This document shows, in pieces, positions 27,992 through 36,187 of a stretch of 64,000 nucleotides of DNA. A model generated the notes under the pieces. The model made no database searches and was not told the origin of the DNA. It worked only from the letters and a program-made list of their open reading frames with translations. Origin of the DNA: Lysobacter changpingensis (GTDB lineage: Bacteria; Pseudomonadota; Gammaproteobacteria; Xanthomonadales; Xanthomonadaceae); the NCBI RefSeq assembly GCF_017308985.1, contig NZ_JADWPE010000006.1:310001-374000 (forward strand), in the 5' to 3' direction. The translations under genes were made by a program, and so were the position numbers. Position 1 is the stretch's first letter; every line of letters starts with the position of its first letter.

Positions 27992-29075
27992 GGATGTACT
28001 CCGACATCAGCCGCTGCGACTGCGCGTGCATGTCGCGCTGGTTGTAGCGCGTGCGCGTGATCACGGCGACCAGGCGTTCGGACGGCACGACGAACACGTA
28101 ATTGCCGCCGTTGCCCGACATCGCCCATGCCGCGTGTTCCGTGCCGCGCGCGTCGAATCGGAATCGCCACAGCAAATAGCCGTAATCCGCGTCGTCGCGT
28201 GCCTGGGCCTGCACCGTCGTCATCGCGCGGATCCAGTCGGCGGAAATCACCTGCTTGCCGTTCCATCGACCGCCATCGAGCAGCAGTTGCCCGAGTTTCG
28301 CCAGGTCGCGACTGCGGTAACGCGTGCCGCCGCCGCCCATGCCGACGCCTTCCGACGAACGTTGCCATTGGCTTTCGGTGATTCCCAGCGGTGTTTCGAG
28401 CACGTCGCGCGCGAATGTCGCCAATGGCCGCCCGCTCACGCGCTCCACGATCGCGCCCAGCAGGAACGAACCGGCGGTGCAGTACGCGAACGCGCGCCCG
28501 TGCGGGCTGTCCTCCGGCCGCTTCGTCCACGGCGCGTAGCCCCTGATCGGGAGATCGAGCGCGAACTGCGTCCAGTCCGCGCTGAGGTACATGCGCTCCT
28601 CGTTGCCGGCGGAGAACTGGTTGTCGCCGTCGCATTCCCATTGCGAACTCATCGTCAGCAGGTCCTCGACGGTGAAGGCGCTCTTGCGCGGGTCGGGATG
28701 GTCCCACTGCCGATCGGCGAAGAATCCGTAGACCGGCGCCTTCGCGCCATCGATCAAGCCGCGGTCGACCGCCGCGCCGACCAGCAGCGCGGTGACGGAC
28801 TTGGTCGCCGAGCGCGTGTCGTTGAGCACGTCCGGTCCGCCCTGGCCGAAATAGCGCTCGTAGACCAGGCGGCCGTCGCGGGCGATCAGGACGCTGGTCG
28901 TGTCGGGCGCCTCGCCGCCTACGACCGCGGTTTCCAGGGCGGCGAGCGTGGCGACGTCGAAGCCCGCGCGGGCGGGATCGGCCACGCGCCAGCCATCGTC
29001 CCGCGCGGTGGGCGGTGCGGCGCTTGCGGTGGCGGCGAGCAGGGCGAGGAACGGCAGGGCGAGCAGGCGACGCAT
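27975..29075 (-). CDS. Exported serine hydrolase, class C beta-lactamase-like
   Basis: 366 residues from ATG 29075, which opens a signal peptide (residues 1-19, ATASAAPP). Class C/esterase VIII fold: the nucleophile motif S-A-T-K in DTRSATKSVTALL, the Tyr motif YCT in GRAFAYCTAGSF (usually YxN) and a late SGNGGNYVFV in place of KTG. The altered motifs favour an esterase or peptidase over an antibiotic-resistance beta-lactamase. It lies on the minus strand between the regulator and oleD. The longer upstream frame is a shadow of oleD. Confidence 0.86.
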   Translation of the reverse strand: MRRLLALPFLALLAATASAAPPTARDDGWRVADPARAGFDVATLAALETAVVGGEAPDTTSVLIARDGRLVYERYFGQGGPDVLNDTRSATKSVTALLVGAAVDRGLIDGAKAPVYGFFADRQWDHPDPRKSAFTVEDLLTMSSQWECDGDNQFSAGNEERMYLSADWTQFALDLPIRGYAPWTKRPEDSPHGRAFAYCTAGSFLLGAIVERVSGRPLATFARDVLETPLGITESQWQRSSEGVGMGGGGTRYRSRDLAKLGQLLLDGGRWNGKQVISADWIRAMTTVQAQARDDADYGYLLWRFRFDARGTEHAAWAMSGNGGNYVFVVPSERLVAVITRTRYNQRDMHAQSQRLMSEYILKALR

Positions 29076-29252
29076 CGGGCGGACTCCGGTGGTGGAGCGG
29101 CCATTGGCGCCGATGCGCGTATGAAGCGCCTGAAATGCGAATGAAGATTCATGAAGGACGGGTTGCGACGGCCCTCGCGCCCACCGGGCCGGGCGTTGGA
29201 ACCTGCCGCCGGCCCCGTTATGGTGTGACCCCTTTGCGAACGGAGACGCCCG

Positions 29253-30248
29253 ATGAAGATCCTGGTGACCGGTGGCGGCGGGTTCCTCGGGCAGGCGCTG
29301 TGCCGCGGCCTGCGCGAACGGGGGCATGAGGTCGTCAGCTTCAACCGGGGCCGATACGACGCGCTCGACCGGCTCGGCGTGGCCCAGGTGCAGGGCGATC
29401 TCGCGCAGCGCGACGCCGTCGCCGCCGCCGCGGCCGGCTGCGAGGCGATCTTCCACAACGCCGCCAAGGCCGGCGCGTGGGGCAGCTACGAGAGCTACCA
29501 CCTGGCCAACGTCGTCGGCACGCGGAACGTCATCGACGCCTGCCGCGCGCACGGCATCGCACGCCTGGTCTACACCTCCACGCCCAGCGTCACGCATCGC
29601 AAGACGCATCCGGTCGAAGGCGGCACCGCCGAGACCGTGCCCTATGGCGAGCACCTCAAGGCGCCGTACGCGGCGACCAAGCAGATCGCCGAGAAGCTCG
29701 TCATCGCCGCCAACGACGCTGCACTCGCCACCGTCGCGCTGCGTCCGCGGCTGATCTGGGGCGTGGGCGACAACCAGCTGCTGCCGCGCCTGGTCGAACG
29801 CGCGAAGGCGGGGCGCCTGCGTTTCGTCGGCGACGGCAACAACCGCATCGACACGACCTACGTCGACAACGCCGCGCAGGCGCATTTCGACGCGTTCGAA
29901 CACCTGCGCCCCGGCGCCGCGTGCGCCGGCCGCGCGTACTTCATCAGCAACGGCGAGCCGCGCACGGTGCGCGAGATCGTCAACGGCCTGCTCGACGCCG
30001 CCGGCGCGCCGCAGGTGTCGAAGACCATTCCGTTCGGCGTCGCGTACGCCGCGGGCGTGGTGTGCGAAGGCTTGTGGCATGCGCTGCCGTTGAAGGGCGA
30101 ACCGCCGATGACGCGTTTCCTCGCCGAGCAGTTGAGCACGACGCACTGGTACGACATGGCGCCTGCGCGACGCGATTTCGGCTACGTGCCATCGGTCAGC
30201 ATTCACGAGGGACTCACCCGACTGAAGGCGGCCTGCATGGGCGCTTGA
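29253..30248 (+). CDS. oleD: OleD, NADPH-dependent 2-alkyl-3-oxoalkanoate reductase
   Basis: 331 residues, extended SDR/epimerase fold. The nucleotide loop [10 protein letters not shown] is at 7-16, the serine/threonine lies in [11 protein letters not shown] and the catalytic Y-x-x-x-K in [12 protein letters not shown]. OleD reduces the beta-keto acid made by OleA to the beta-hydroxy acid used by OleC. Here it is separated from oleC by a regulator and a divergent hydrolase, and has its own 177-bp upstream gap. CGGAG precedes ATG 29253. Confidence 0.93.
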   Translation: MKILVTGGGGFLGQALCRGLRERGHEVVSFNRGRYDALDRLGVAQVQGDLAQRDAVAAAAAGCEAIFHNAAKAGAWGSYESYHLANVVGTRNVIDACRAHGIARLVYTSTPSVTHRKTHPVEGGTAETVPYGEHLKAPYAATKQIAEKLVIAANDAALATVALRPRLIWGVGDNQLLPRLVERAKAGRLRFVGDGNNRIDTTYVDNAAQAHFDAFEHLRPGAACAGRAYFISNGEPRTVREIVNGLLDAAGAPQVSKTIPFGVAYAAGVVCEGLWHALPLKGEPPMTRFLAEQLSTTHWYDMAPARRDFGYVPSVSIHEGLTRLKAACMGA

Positions 30249-30336
30249 GGCGGCGCGGATCGTCACCTTTCGGCGACCGCTCCGTGCCTAGCATCGATTA
30301 CACCCAGTCAGGCGCACCGCGCCACGGAGTGCACCG

Positions 30337-30495
30337 ATGCTCAGCTACGCCGTCATCTTCTTCGTCATCGCGATCATCGCCGCGGTCCTCGGCTTCAGTG
30401 GAATCGCCGGCGCCGCCAGCAACATCGCCTGGATCCTGTTCGTCGTGTTCCTGGTGCTGGCCGTCATCTCGATGCTGCGCGGTCGCCGGGTCTGA
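30337..30495 (+). CDS. DUF1328 small membrane protein (YtjA-like)
   Basis: 52 residues, start [16 protein letters not shown]. Two hydrophobic helices (about 3-20 and 29-46) are linked by [14 protein letters not shown], and a basic tail RGRRV ends the protein, exactly the DUF1328 pattern. It is a small inner-membrane protein of unknown function, often stress-linked. A 13-bp perfect hairpin follows. Confidence 0.9.
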   Translation: MLSYAVIFFVIAIIAAVLGFSGIAGAASNIAWILFVVFLVLAVISMLRGRRV

Positions 30496-30522
30496 CCGCC
30501 TGATCCGACTCACGTAATGCCC

Positions 30523-30558
30523 GCGCCGGACGGCCGGTTCGAGGGGGCCGTCCGGCGC
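30523..30558 (+). terminator. Very stable hairpin between DUF1328 gene and ubiJ
   Basis: GCGCCGGACGGCC (30523-30535) pairs perfectly with GGCCGTCCGGCGC (30546-30558), loop of 10 bases. No T run follows, so the terminator role is inferred from stability and position. Confidence 0.6.
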
Positions 30559-30605
30559 GAAAGGCCAGGGCAGGAGCGGGTGCGGGGCGCGGCTACAATG
30601 GCCGC

Positions 30606-31253
30606 ATGACCGACCCGACTTCCTCGCCATTGGCCGCACTGAAGCCGCTGGCCGGGCGCGCCCTCGAAACCGCCCTCAACCGCGCCCTCGCGCTCGATCC
30701 CGAAACCCGCGACCAGTTGCGCGCCCTCGACGGGCGCCGCGTCGTGCTGCGCGTGCCCGCGCCCGCGCTGGCGCTGCAGGTGCGCGTGGTGGGCGAGCGG
30801 CTCGAGGTCGGCCCGGTCGCCGACGAGGAGCCCGACCTGTCCGTTCGCGCCACGCTGGGCGGGCTGCTGTCGCAGCTGCCGTTCCTTCGCAACGACGACG
30901 CGCCGCCGGTCGGCAAGCTGCGCATCGAGGGCGACGCCGATCTCGCGCGACGCCTGCAACGTCTCGCCGAACGCTTCGATCCGGACTGGCAGCAGCCGTT
31001 CGTGCGCGTGTTCGGCGAGATCGCCGGCGTGCAGATCGCCAACGCGGTCCGCGCCGGCCTGCGTCACGCGCGCGGCGCCGCCGGTGCGTTCGCGACGAAC
31101 GCGGCCGAGTTCGTCACCGAGGAGTCGCGCGACGTCGTGCCGCGCGAGGAGCTCAACGCCTTCCACGACGACGTCGACACCCTGCGCGACGACGTCGAAC
31201 GCCTGGCCGCACGCGTGTCGCGACTGCGCGTCCGTGCCGGAGGCGTGGCATGA
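30606..31253 (+). CDS. ubiJ: Ubiquinone biosynthesis accessory factor UbiJ (SCP2 domain)
   Basis: 215 residues. An N-terminal SCP2 lipid-binding domain (about 20-115; [28 protein letters not shown]) is followed by a helical region and a C-terminal coiled coil ([24 protein letters not shown]). UbiJ holds hydrophobic ubiquinone intermediates in the soluble Ubi complex and is usually encoded with ubiB. Here its stop overlaps the ubiB start by 4 bp (ATGA), showing translational coupling. Confidence 0.92.
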   Translation: MTDPTSSPLAALKPLAGRALETALNRALALDPETRDQLRALDGRRVVLRVPAPALALQVRVVGERLEVGPVADEEPDLSVRATLGGLLSQLPFLRNDDAPPVGKLRIEGDADLARRLQRLAERFDPDWQQPFVRVFGEIAGVQIANAVRAGLRHARGAAGAFATNAAEFVTEESRDVVPREELNAFHDDVDTLRDDVERLAARVSRLRVRAGGVA

Positions 31254-32926
31254 AGCCGGTGTTCCGCGCCTGGCGCATCGGCCGGGTGCTCATTCGTTAC
31301 CGCCTCGACGACCTGCTCGACGACACGCCCGTCGAAGGCTGGCTGAAACTCGCGCGCCCGTTCGTGCCGCGCGCGTCCGCCGAAGTCGCCAGCCTTTCGC
31401 GCGGCGCGCGGCTGCGCATGGCCCTGCAGGAACTGGGGCCGATCTTCGTCAAGTTCGGGCAGATCCTCTCCACGCGCCGCGACCTGGTGCCGCCGGACAT
31501 CGCCGAGGAGCTCGCGTTGCTGCAGGATCGCGTGCAGCCGTTCGACGGCGAGACGGCGCGCCTGATCGTCGAGAACGCATTGCAGCGGCCGGTGAGCGAG
31601 GCCTTCGCGCATTTCGACACCACGCCGCTGGCGTCGGCGTCGATCGCACAGGTGCACGCCGCGACGCTTCCGCCCGACGCGAACGGCGTCTCGCGCGAGA
31701 TCGTGGTGAAGGTACTGCGGCCGGACATCGAGAAGCAGATCGCCGGCGACATCGCGCTGCTGAAGGCCGTGGCCGGCGTCGTCAACCGCACGCATCCGGC
31801 CGCCGACAAGATCCGTCCGCACCTGATCGTCGAGGAGGTCGAGAACACCCTTGCCGCCGAACTCGACCTGCAACGCGAAGGCGCCAACGCCAGCGTGCTG
31901 CGCCGTTTCTGGCAGGACAGCGACGACCTGTACGTGCCGGAGGTGATCTGGTCGCACACCGCCGAGCGCGTGCTGACGCTGGAACGCGTGTACGGCATTC
32001 CGTCGGACGACATCGCCGCGCTGGACGACGCCGGCATCGATCGCCACGCGCTCGCCGCCAAGGGCGTGCGCGTGTTCTACACGGAAGTGTTCCGCGACAA
32101 CTTCTTCCACGCCGACGCGCACGCCGGCAACATCTGGGTCGACAGCGATCCGGCGCGCCGTACGAACCCGCGCTTCATCGCGCTGGATTTCGGCATCGTC
32201 GGCCAGCTCTCGGACGAGGACCAGTACTACCTCGCCGAGAACTTCATGGCGATCTTCAACCGCGATTACCGCCGCATCGCCGAACTGCACGTGCGCGCGG
32301 GCTGGATGCCGTCGCACATCCGCATCGACGAACTCGAAGCCGCCGCGCGCGCAGTGTGCGAGCCGTATTTCACGCGGCCGCTGAGCGAGATCTCGCTGGC
32401 CGAGGTGCTGCTCAAGCTGTTCCGCACGGCGCAGCGCTACGAACTCACGCTGCAGCCGCAGCTGATCCTGTTGCAGAAGACGCTGCTGAACATCGAGGGC
32501 GTGGGTCGCCTGCTCGATCCGAAGCTCGACATCTGGGCGGTGGCACGTCCGGTGCTGCAGCGCATCCTCATCGAGCGTTACAGCCCGCAGCGCCTGGCGA
32601 GCGAGTTCCGCAAACGCCTGCCGGAACTGGTCACGCACGCGCCGGAAATGCCGCGCCTGCTGCACGCGTGGCTGACGCAGCAGGTCGAGGGAAAGCACGA
32701 GTTGAACCTGCGTTCGCGCGACCTGGTTGAACTCAACCGCACCATCCGCACCGCGCAGCGCAAGGCGGTAGCCGCGGTGCTCGGCGTCGGCCTGCTGATC
32801 TGCGCGGCGGTGCTGTACGGCCTGGAAGCGGGCGGGCCGCGTTTCTGGTCGGTGCCGGCGTCGGCGTGGATCGCGGGGCTGGGTGGACTGTGGGCGCTGC
32901 TGGCGGCGTGGCCGCGTGGGCGATAG
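31250..32926 (+). CDS. ubiB: UbiB, ABC1/ADCK-type atypical kinase for ubiquinone synthesis
   Basis: 558 residues, normal length. Family hallmarks are the KxGQ region [15 protein letters not shown], the alanine-rich loop [15 protein letters not shown], the catalytic lysine in [18 protein letters not shown] and the DFG-like [10 protein letters not shown]. Two C-terminal membrane helices end the protein (about 505-523 and 530-552). UbiB is a membrane ATPase thought to extract ubiquinone precursors from the membrane. It forms an operon with ubiJ (4-bp overlap). Confidence 0.97.
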   Translation: MKPVFRAWRIGRVLIRYRLDDLLDDTPVEGWLKLARPFVPRASAEVASLSRGARLRMALQELGPIFVKFGQILSTRRDLVPPDIAEELALLQDRVQPFDGETARLIVENALQRPVSEAFAHFDTTPLASASIAQVHAATLPPDANGVSREIVVKVLRPDIEKQIAGDIALLKAVAGVVNRTHPAADKIRPHLIVEEVENTLAAELDLQREGANASVLRRFWQDSDDLYVPEVIWSHTAERVLTLERVYGIPSDDIAALDDAGIDRHALAAKGVRVFYTEVFRDNFFHADAHAGNIWVDSDPARRTNPRFIALDFGIVGQLSDEDQYYLAENFMAIFNRDYRRIAELHVRAGWMPSHIRIDELEAAARAVCEPYFTRPLSEISLAEVLLKLFRTAQRYELTLQPQLILLQKTLLNIEGVGRLLDPKLDIWAVARPVLQRILIERYSPQRLASEFRKRLPELVTHAPEMPRLLHAWLTQQVEGKHELNLRSRDLVELNRTIRTAQRKAVAAVLGVGLLICAAVLYGLEAGGPRFWSVPASAWIAGLGGLWALLAAWPRGR

Positions 32927-32948
32927 GAAAAAACCCCACTGTTCTTCG

Positions 32949-33023
32949 CTCCCTCCCCTGCAAGCAGGGGAGGGAGCAGAAGCTGACGCCTCCCCCTGCC
33001 TGCAGGGAGAGGTTGGGAGGGGG
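32949..33023. repeat. Two family B hairpin repeats side by side
   Basis: First copy 32949-32976 (CTCCCTCCCCTGCAAGCAGG plus GGAGGGAG); second, less perfect, near 32990-33023 (CTCCCCCTGCCTGCAGGGAG followed by a G-rich tail). They fill the gap between ubiB and truC and occupy the place where a truC start codon would be expected. Confidence 0.65.
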
Positions 33024-33053
33024 TGCGAGGCGCGTAGCGCCGAGGCTCCTGCG

Positions 33054-33743
33054 CTGGAGGTCATCCACGCCGACGACACGCTCGCCATCGTCAACAAGCC
33101 CGCGGGCCTGATGGTGCATGACAGCGCCCTGGCGCGCGGCGAGACGGACTTCGCGGCCGACCGTCTGCGCGAGCAGTTCGGCCGGCCGATTTTCCTGGTG
33201 CATCGGCTCGATCGCGCGACCAGCGGCTGCCTGTTGTTGGCGTTCGATCGCGAGACGGCTTCCGCACTCGGCAAGGTGCTCATGTCGCGCGAAGTGGAGA
33301 AGGACTACTGGGCCGTGTGTCGCGGTTGGCCGGAGGAGGCGTTCGCCGTCGACCACCCGCTCGATGGCGGCCCCGGCAAGCCGCTGAAGAAGCCGGCGGT
33401 GACGCGCTTCACGCGGCTGGCGACGACCGAGCTGGCGATGCCGTCGGCGGGATTCGAAACCTCGCGTTATGCGCTGCTGTGCGCGCAGCCGGAGACGGGG
33501 CGCTTCCGGCAGATCCGGCGCCATCTCAAGCATCTGTCGCACCACCTGATCGGCGACACCAGCCACGGCGACGGACGCCACAACCGCAATTTCCGCATGC
33601 TCGGCATCCACCGCATGCTGCTGCATGCGCGGCGGTTGGCGTTCGTGCATCCGGCGACGGGCGAGCGGGTCGAGGTGCGGGCGCCGGTCGATGCGGAATT
33701 CGGCAAGGCGTTGGCGTTGTTCGAGGGGTTCGTGGCGGATTAG
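33054..33743 (+). CDS. truC: RluA-family pseudouridine synthase, TruC-like
   Basis: About 230 residues. Motifs are VNKPAGLMVH, the catalytic aspartate in HRLDRATSGCLLLA and QPETGRFRQIRRHLKHLSHHLIGD, with NFRMLGIHRMLLHA near the end. The best family is TruC, which modifies U65 of tRNAs. Start uncertain: E. coli TruC begins with Met directly before the LEI corresponding to LEV here. That place is GCG-CTG, with a GAGG 8 bp before the CTG at 33054. Other in-frame choices are GTG at 32916 or 32883, both inside ubiB and read through the hairpin repeats. The family is firm, the start is not. Confidence 0.85.
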   Translation: MEVIHADDTLAIVNKPAGLMVHDSALARGETDFAADRLREQFGRPIFLVHRLDRATSGCLLLAFDRETASALGKVLMSREVEKDYWAVCRGWPEEAFAVDHPLDGGPGKPLKKPAVTRFTRLATTELAMPSAGFETSRYALLCAQPETGRFRQIRRHLKHLSHHLIGDTSHGDGRHNRNFRMLGIHRMLLHARRLAFVHPATGERVEVRAPVDAEFGKALALFEGFVAD

Positions 33744-33769
33744 GGCGGGGGGCGAGAGGTGTCGCCTCT

Positions 33770-33925
33770 GTGGCCCGGGGAAGGCGAAGCCGCACCGCGC
33801 CTCGGTGCAACTCAGTTGCGGCAGTGATGAACGGGCCGCAGCGCGTTGCACCCTCGACGTGCACGCGTCCTTGTGGAACTCGCCGCGGCAACCCGGGTGG
33901 GACTTCGCCTTACCCGGGCTACAGA
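33770..33925. repeat. Interspersed repeat, family A, long copy (inverted)
   Basis: Reverse-orientation copy of the 15196-15351 element with the same middle segment. It ends in the family arm (TTACCCGGGCTACAGAAG). It fills the gap between truC and arfB. Confidence 0.85.
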
Positions 33926-33969
33926 AGCTCCGCGACTCCCAATCCCGAATCCCGCTAAAGTCCCGCCCC

Positions 33970-34389
33970 ATGCTCCAGATCACGCCCCGCCTGGCGATTC
34001 CCGACGCCGAACTGGTCGAGCGCTTCGTGCGCTCGTCCGGGCCGGGTGGGCAGAACGTCAACAAGGTCGCCACCGCGGTCGAGTTGCGGTTCGACATCGC
34101 CACCTCGCCGTCGCTGCCAGAAGCCCTGCGCGAGCGGCTGCTGGCGAAGCGCGACCGGCGCATCACCGACGATGGCGTGCTGGTGATCAGCGCGCAGCGC
34201 TTCCGCACCCAGGAGCGCAACCGCGAGGATGCGCGCGAGCGGCTGGCGGCGTTCATCGCGGGCGGGCTGCAGGTCGCCGCGCCGCGCATCGCGACCCGTC
34301 CGTCGCGCGCGTCGAAGGAGCGACGGCTCAGCGGAAAGCGCGAACGCGGTACGATCAAGCGCGAGCGGTCCCGGCGCGACTGGGACTGA
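33970..34389 (+). CDS. arfB: Alternative ribosome-rescue factor ArfB (peptidyl-tRNA hydrolase)
   Basis: 139 residues. The release-factor catalytic loop GPGGQNVNK (about 23-31) has the invariant GGQ. The C-terminal tail is strongly basic (SKERRLSGKRERGTIKRERS) and would enter the empty mRNA channel of stalled ribosomes. Length and architecture equal E. coli YaeJ. ATG 33970 was chosen because the conserved ITPRLAIP N-terminus follows directly. Confidence 0.95.
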   Translation: MLQITPRLAIPDAELVERFVRSSGPGGQNVNKVATAVELRFDIATSPSLPEALRERLLAKRDRRITDDGVLVISAQRFRTQERNREDARERLAAFIAGGLQVAAPRIATRPSRASKERRLSGKRERGTIKRERSRRDWD

Positions 34390-34462
34390 TCGAAGCAAGA
34401 GCCTGCGAAGGGCCGACCGCCGCACGAACACCGCACCACCACCGCACGACCCACGAGGGGAC

Positions 34463-35068
34463 ATGTCCGACGCCGCTTCTCCGGTGCTGCCGCTGCCGCC
34501 CAGCGCGCCGCGCATCCATCGCAACGCATTCGTCCGCTGGATCGGCAGGACCGTGCTCCGACTGGGAGGCTGGCGCATGGAAGGCGCGTTCCCCGACCTG
34601 CCGAAAGTGGTGCTGATCGGCGCGCCGCATTCCTCCAACTGGGACGGCGTGTGGGGCTTCGCGGTGTTGATGGCCTTGGGGCTGGACCTGAAGGTGCTCG
34701 GCAAGGACACGCTGCTGAAGGTCCCGGTGATGGGCCCCGTGCTCAAGCGCCTGGGCGTGATCCCGGTGGACCGCAAGGCCGCGCAGGGCGTGGTCGAACA
34801 GGCGGCGCAGATGATCCGCAGCGCCGACCGCTTCTGGTACGGGCTGGCGCCGGAAGGCACGCGCAAGGTTGTGGAGAAGTGGAAGCCCGGCTTCTGGCGC
34901 ATCGCCAAGGCCGCCGGCGTGCCGGTGGTGCCGGCGTATTTCCATTACGGGCGCCGGATCATCGGCATCGGCGCGCCGTTCGAGCTGACCGACCACTACG
35001 AATCCGACGTCGCGCGCATCCGCGAGTGGTATCGCAGCGTGTCCAACGGCAAGAACCACGACGCCTGA
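34463..35068 (+). CDS. 1-acyl-sn-glycerol-3-phosphate acyltransferase-type enzyme
   Basis: 201 residues. PlsC-family motifs are H-x4-D in APHSSNWDG and the glycerophosphate-binding APEGTRK. These enzymes move acyl chains to lysophosphatidic acid or related acceptors at the inner membrane. It is shorter than housekeeping PlsC and belongs to a short acyltransferase branch, so the acceptor may differ. GAGGGG precedes ATG 34463. Confidence 0.87.
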   Translation: MSDAASPVLPLPPSAPRIHRNAFVRWIGRTVLRLGGWRMEGAFPDLPKVVLIGAPHSSNWDGVWGFAVLMALGLDLKVLGKDTLLKVPVMGPVLKRLGVIPVDRKAAQGVVEQAAQMIRSADRFWYGLAPEGTRKVVEKWKPGFWRIAKAAGVPVVPAYFHYGRRIIGIGAPFELTDHYESDVARIREWYRSVSNGKNHDA

Positions 35069-35108
35069 CGATCACGCCTCGCTGAGGTCGCTGATCCCGG
35101 CTTGAACG

Positions 35109-36077
35109 TCAGCGCTCGGACTGGCCGGTCGAGTAATAATCCCCGCGTTCGAACAGCGCGGGTTTTATAAGCTCCACAAATGCCCGCGCTTGCGGCGACA
35201 AATACTTGCCCTTCCGGACCACCACGCCATAGGTGCGGGAGGGGAAATACTCGGCCAGCGAGCGCGCGGAAAGCCGTTCGCGATCGGCTTCGGTCAGGCA
35301 GATCGCCGTGACGATGCTGATCCCCAGACCCATGGCCACATACTGCTTGATCACCTCCCAGCCGCCCACTTCCAGCGCGACCGTGTAGGGCACGCGGTTC
35401 TGCTGGAACACCAGGTCGATCAGGCGATACGTGGTCAGGCGCTGCGGCGGCAGGATCAGGCCGTAGGGCGACAGGTCGTCCAGCGCGATCTTCTCCTTCT
35501 GCGCCAGCGGGTGGTCGCGCGGGGTGATCAGCATCGGCTCGAAGCGGTAGACCGGCTCGTAGCTCAGGTCCGCCGGCACGTCGAGCATCGAGCCGACCGC
35601 CAGGTCCACGGCGTCCGAGCGCAGCAGGTCCAGGCCGCTGGCGCCGGTGACGTTGTGCAGGCTCAGGCGCACTTCGGGATGCGCGGCGCGGAAGGCCTCC
35701 ACGATCGGCGGCAGCAGGTAGAGGATGGTCGAGCTGCCGGCGGCGACGTTCAGTTCGCCCGCATCCAGACCGCGGATGCGCTCGTGGAAGGCGGCATCCA
35801 GGCCGTCGAGCCCTTCGACCAGCGGCCGGGCGAGGTCGTACAGCTCCTGCCCCTCCCGGGTCAGCGCGATGCGGCGGCCACTGCGCTCGAGCAGGCGCAC
35901 GCCCATCTCCCGTTCCAGCGCCTGCAACTGCAGGGTCACCGCCGGTTGGCTGAGGTACAGCGCCTCGGCGGCCCGTGAGACCGACCCCAGCCGCGCCGTC
36001 TGACAGAAGGCGCGAAGCGGCTTCAGGCGGTCGCCCTTGTACGCGAAACGGGGCGTGCTGGACGGGTTGGAGGCCAT
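35109..36077 (-). CDS. LysR-family regulator divergent from aceBA (CysB-like)
   Basis: 322 residues. N-terminal HTH (about 17-76): LRAFCQTARLGSVSRAAEAL then SQPAVTLQLQALE. A C-terminal two-lobed effector domain follows. The C-lobe with LPPQRLTTYRLIDLVF and GLGISIVTAICL resembles the CysB/Cbl branch. Divergent arrangement with aceB and palindromes in the gap mark it as the likely regulator of the glyoxylate shunt here. It is preceded by an N-terminal extension of about 16 residues; ATG 36077. Confidence 0.93.
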   Translation of the reverse strand: MASNPSSTPRFAYKGDRLKPLRAFCQTARLGSVSRAAEALYLSQPAVTLQLQALEREMGVRLLERSGRRIALTREGQELYDLARPLVEGLDGLDAAFHERIRGLDAGELNVAAGSSTILYLLPPIVEAFRAAHPEVRLSLHNVTGASGLDLLRSDAVDLAVGSMLDVPADLSYEPVYRFEPMLITPRDHPLAQKEKIALDDLSPYGLILPPQRLTTYRLIDLVFQQNRVPYTVALEVGGWEVIKQYVAMGLGISIVTAICLTEADRERLSARSLAEYFPSRTYGVVVRKGKYLSPQARAFVELIKPALFERGDYYSTGQSER

Positions 36078-36091
36078 CTTTGGCGATCCGT

Positions 36092-36135
36092 ATTAGCAGA
36101 ACTAATGATATACATTGACAAAGCTTCATTGTCAA
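36092..36135. promoter_or_regulatory. Palindromic operator candidates in the LysR/aceB gap
   Basis: Two perfect palindromes stand in an unusually AT-rich 110-bp gap: ATTAG-N5-CTAAT (36092-36106) and TTGACAA-N7-TTGTCAA (36115-36135). LysR-type proteins bind T-N11-A-like dyads of this size. The second dyad also contains a TTGACA that could serve as a -35 box. Confidence 0.65.
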
Positions 36136-36187
36136 ATAACAAACGCCGGCGCATGGTGGCCCTCCACGGTTACCACGGAGTTACAGC

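Noticed and set aside
27975-29075. Serine hydrolase as an antibiotic-resistance beta-lactamase
   Set aside because: YCT replaces YxN and no KTG is seen; class C-like esterase or peptidase fits better.
29076-30266. In-frame upstream extension of the serine hydrolase over oleD
   Set aside because: A signal peptide starts at 29075 and the extension is antisense to oleD.
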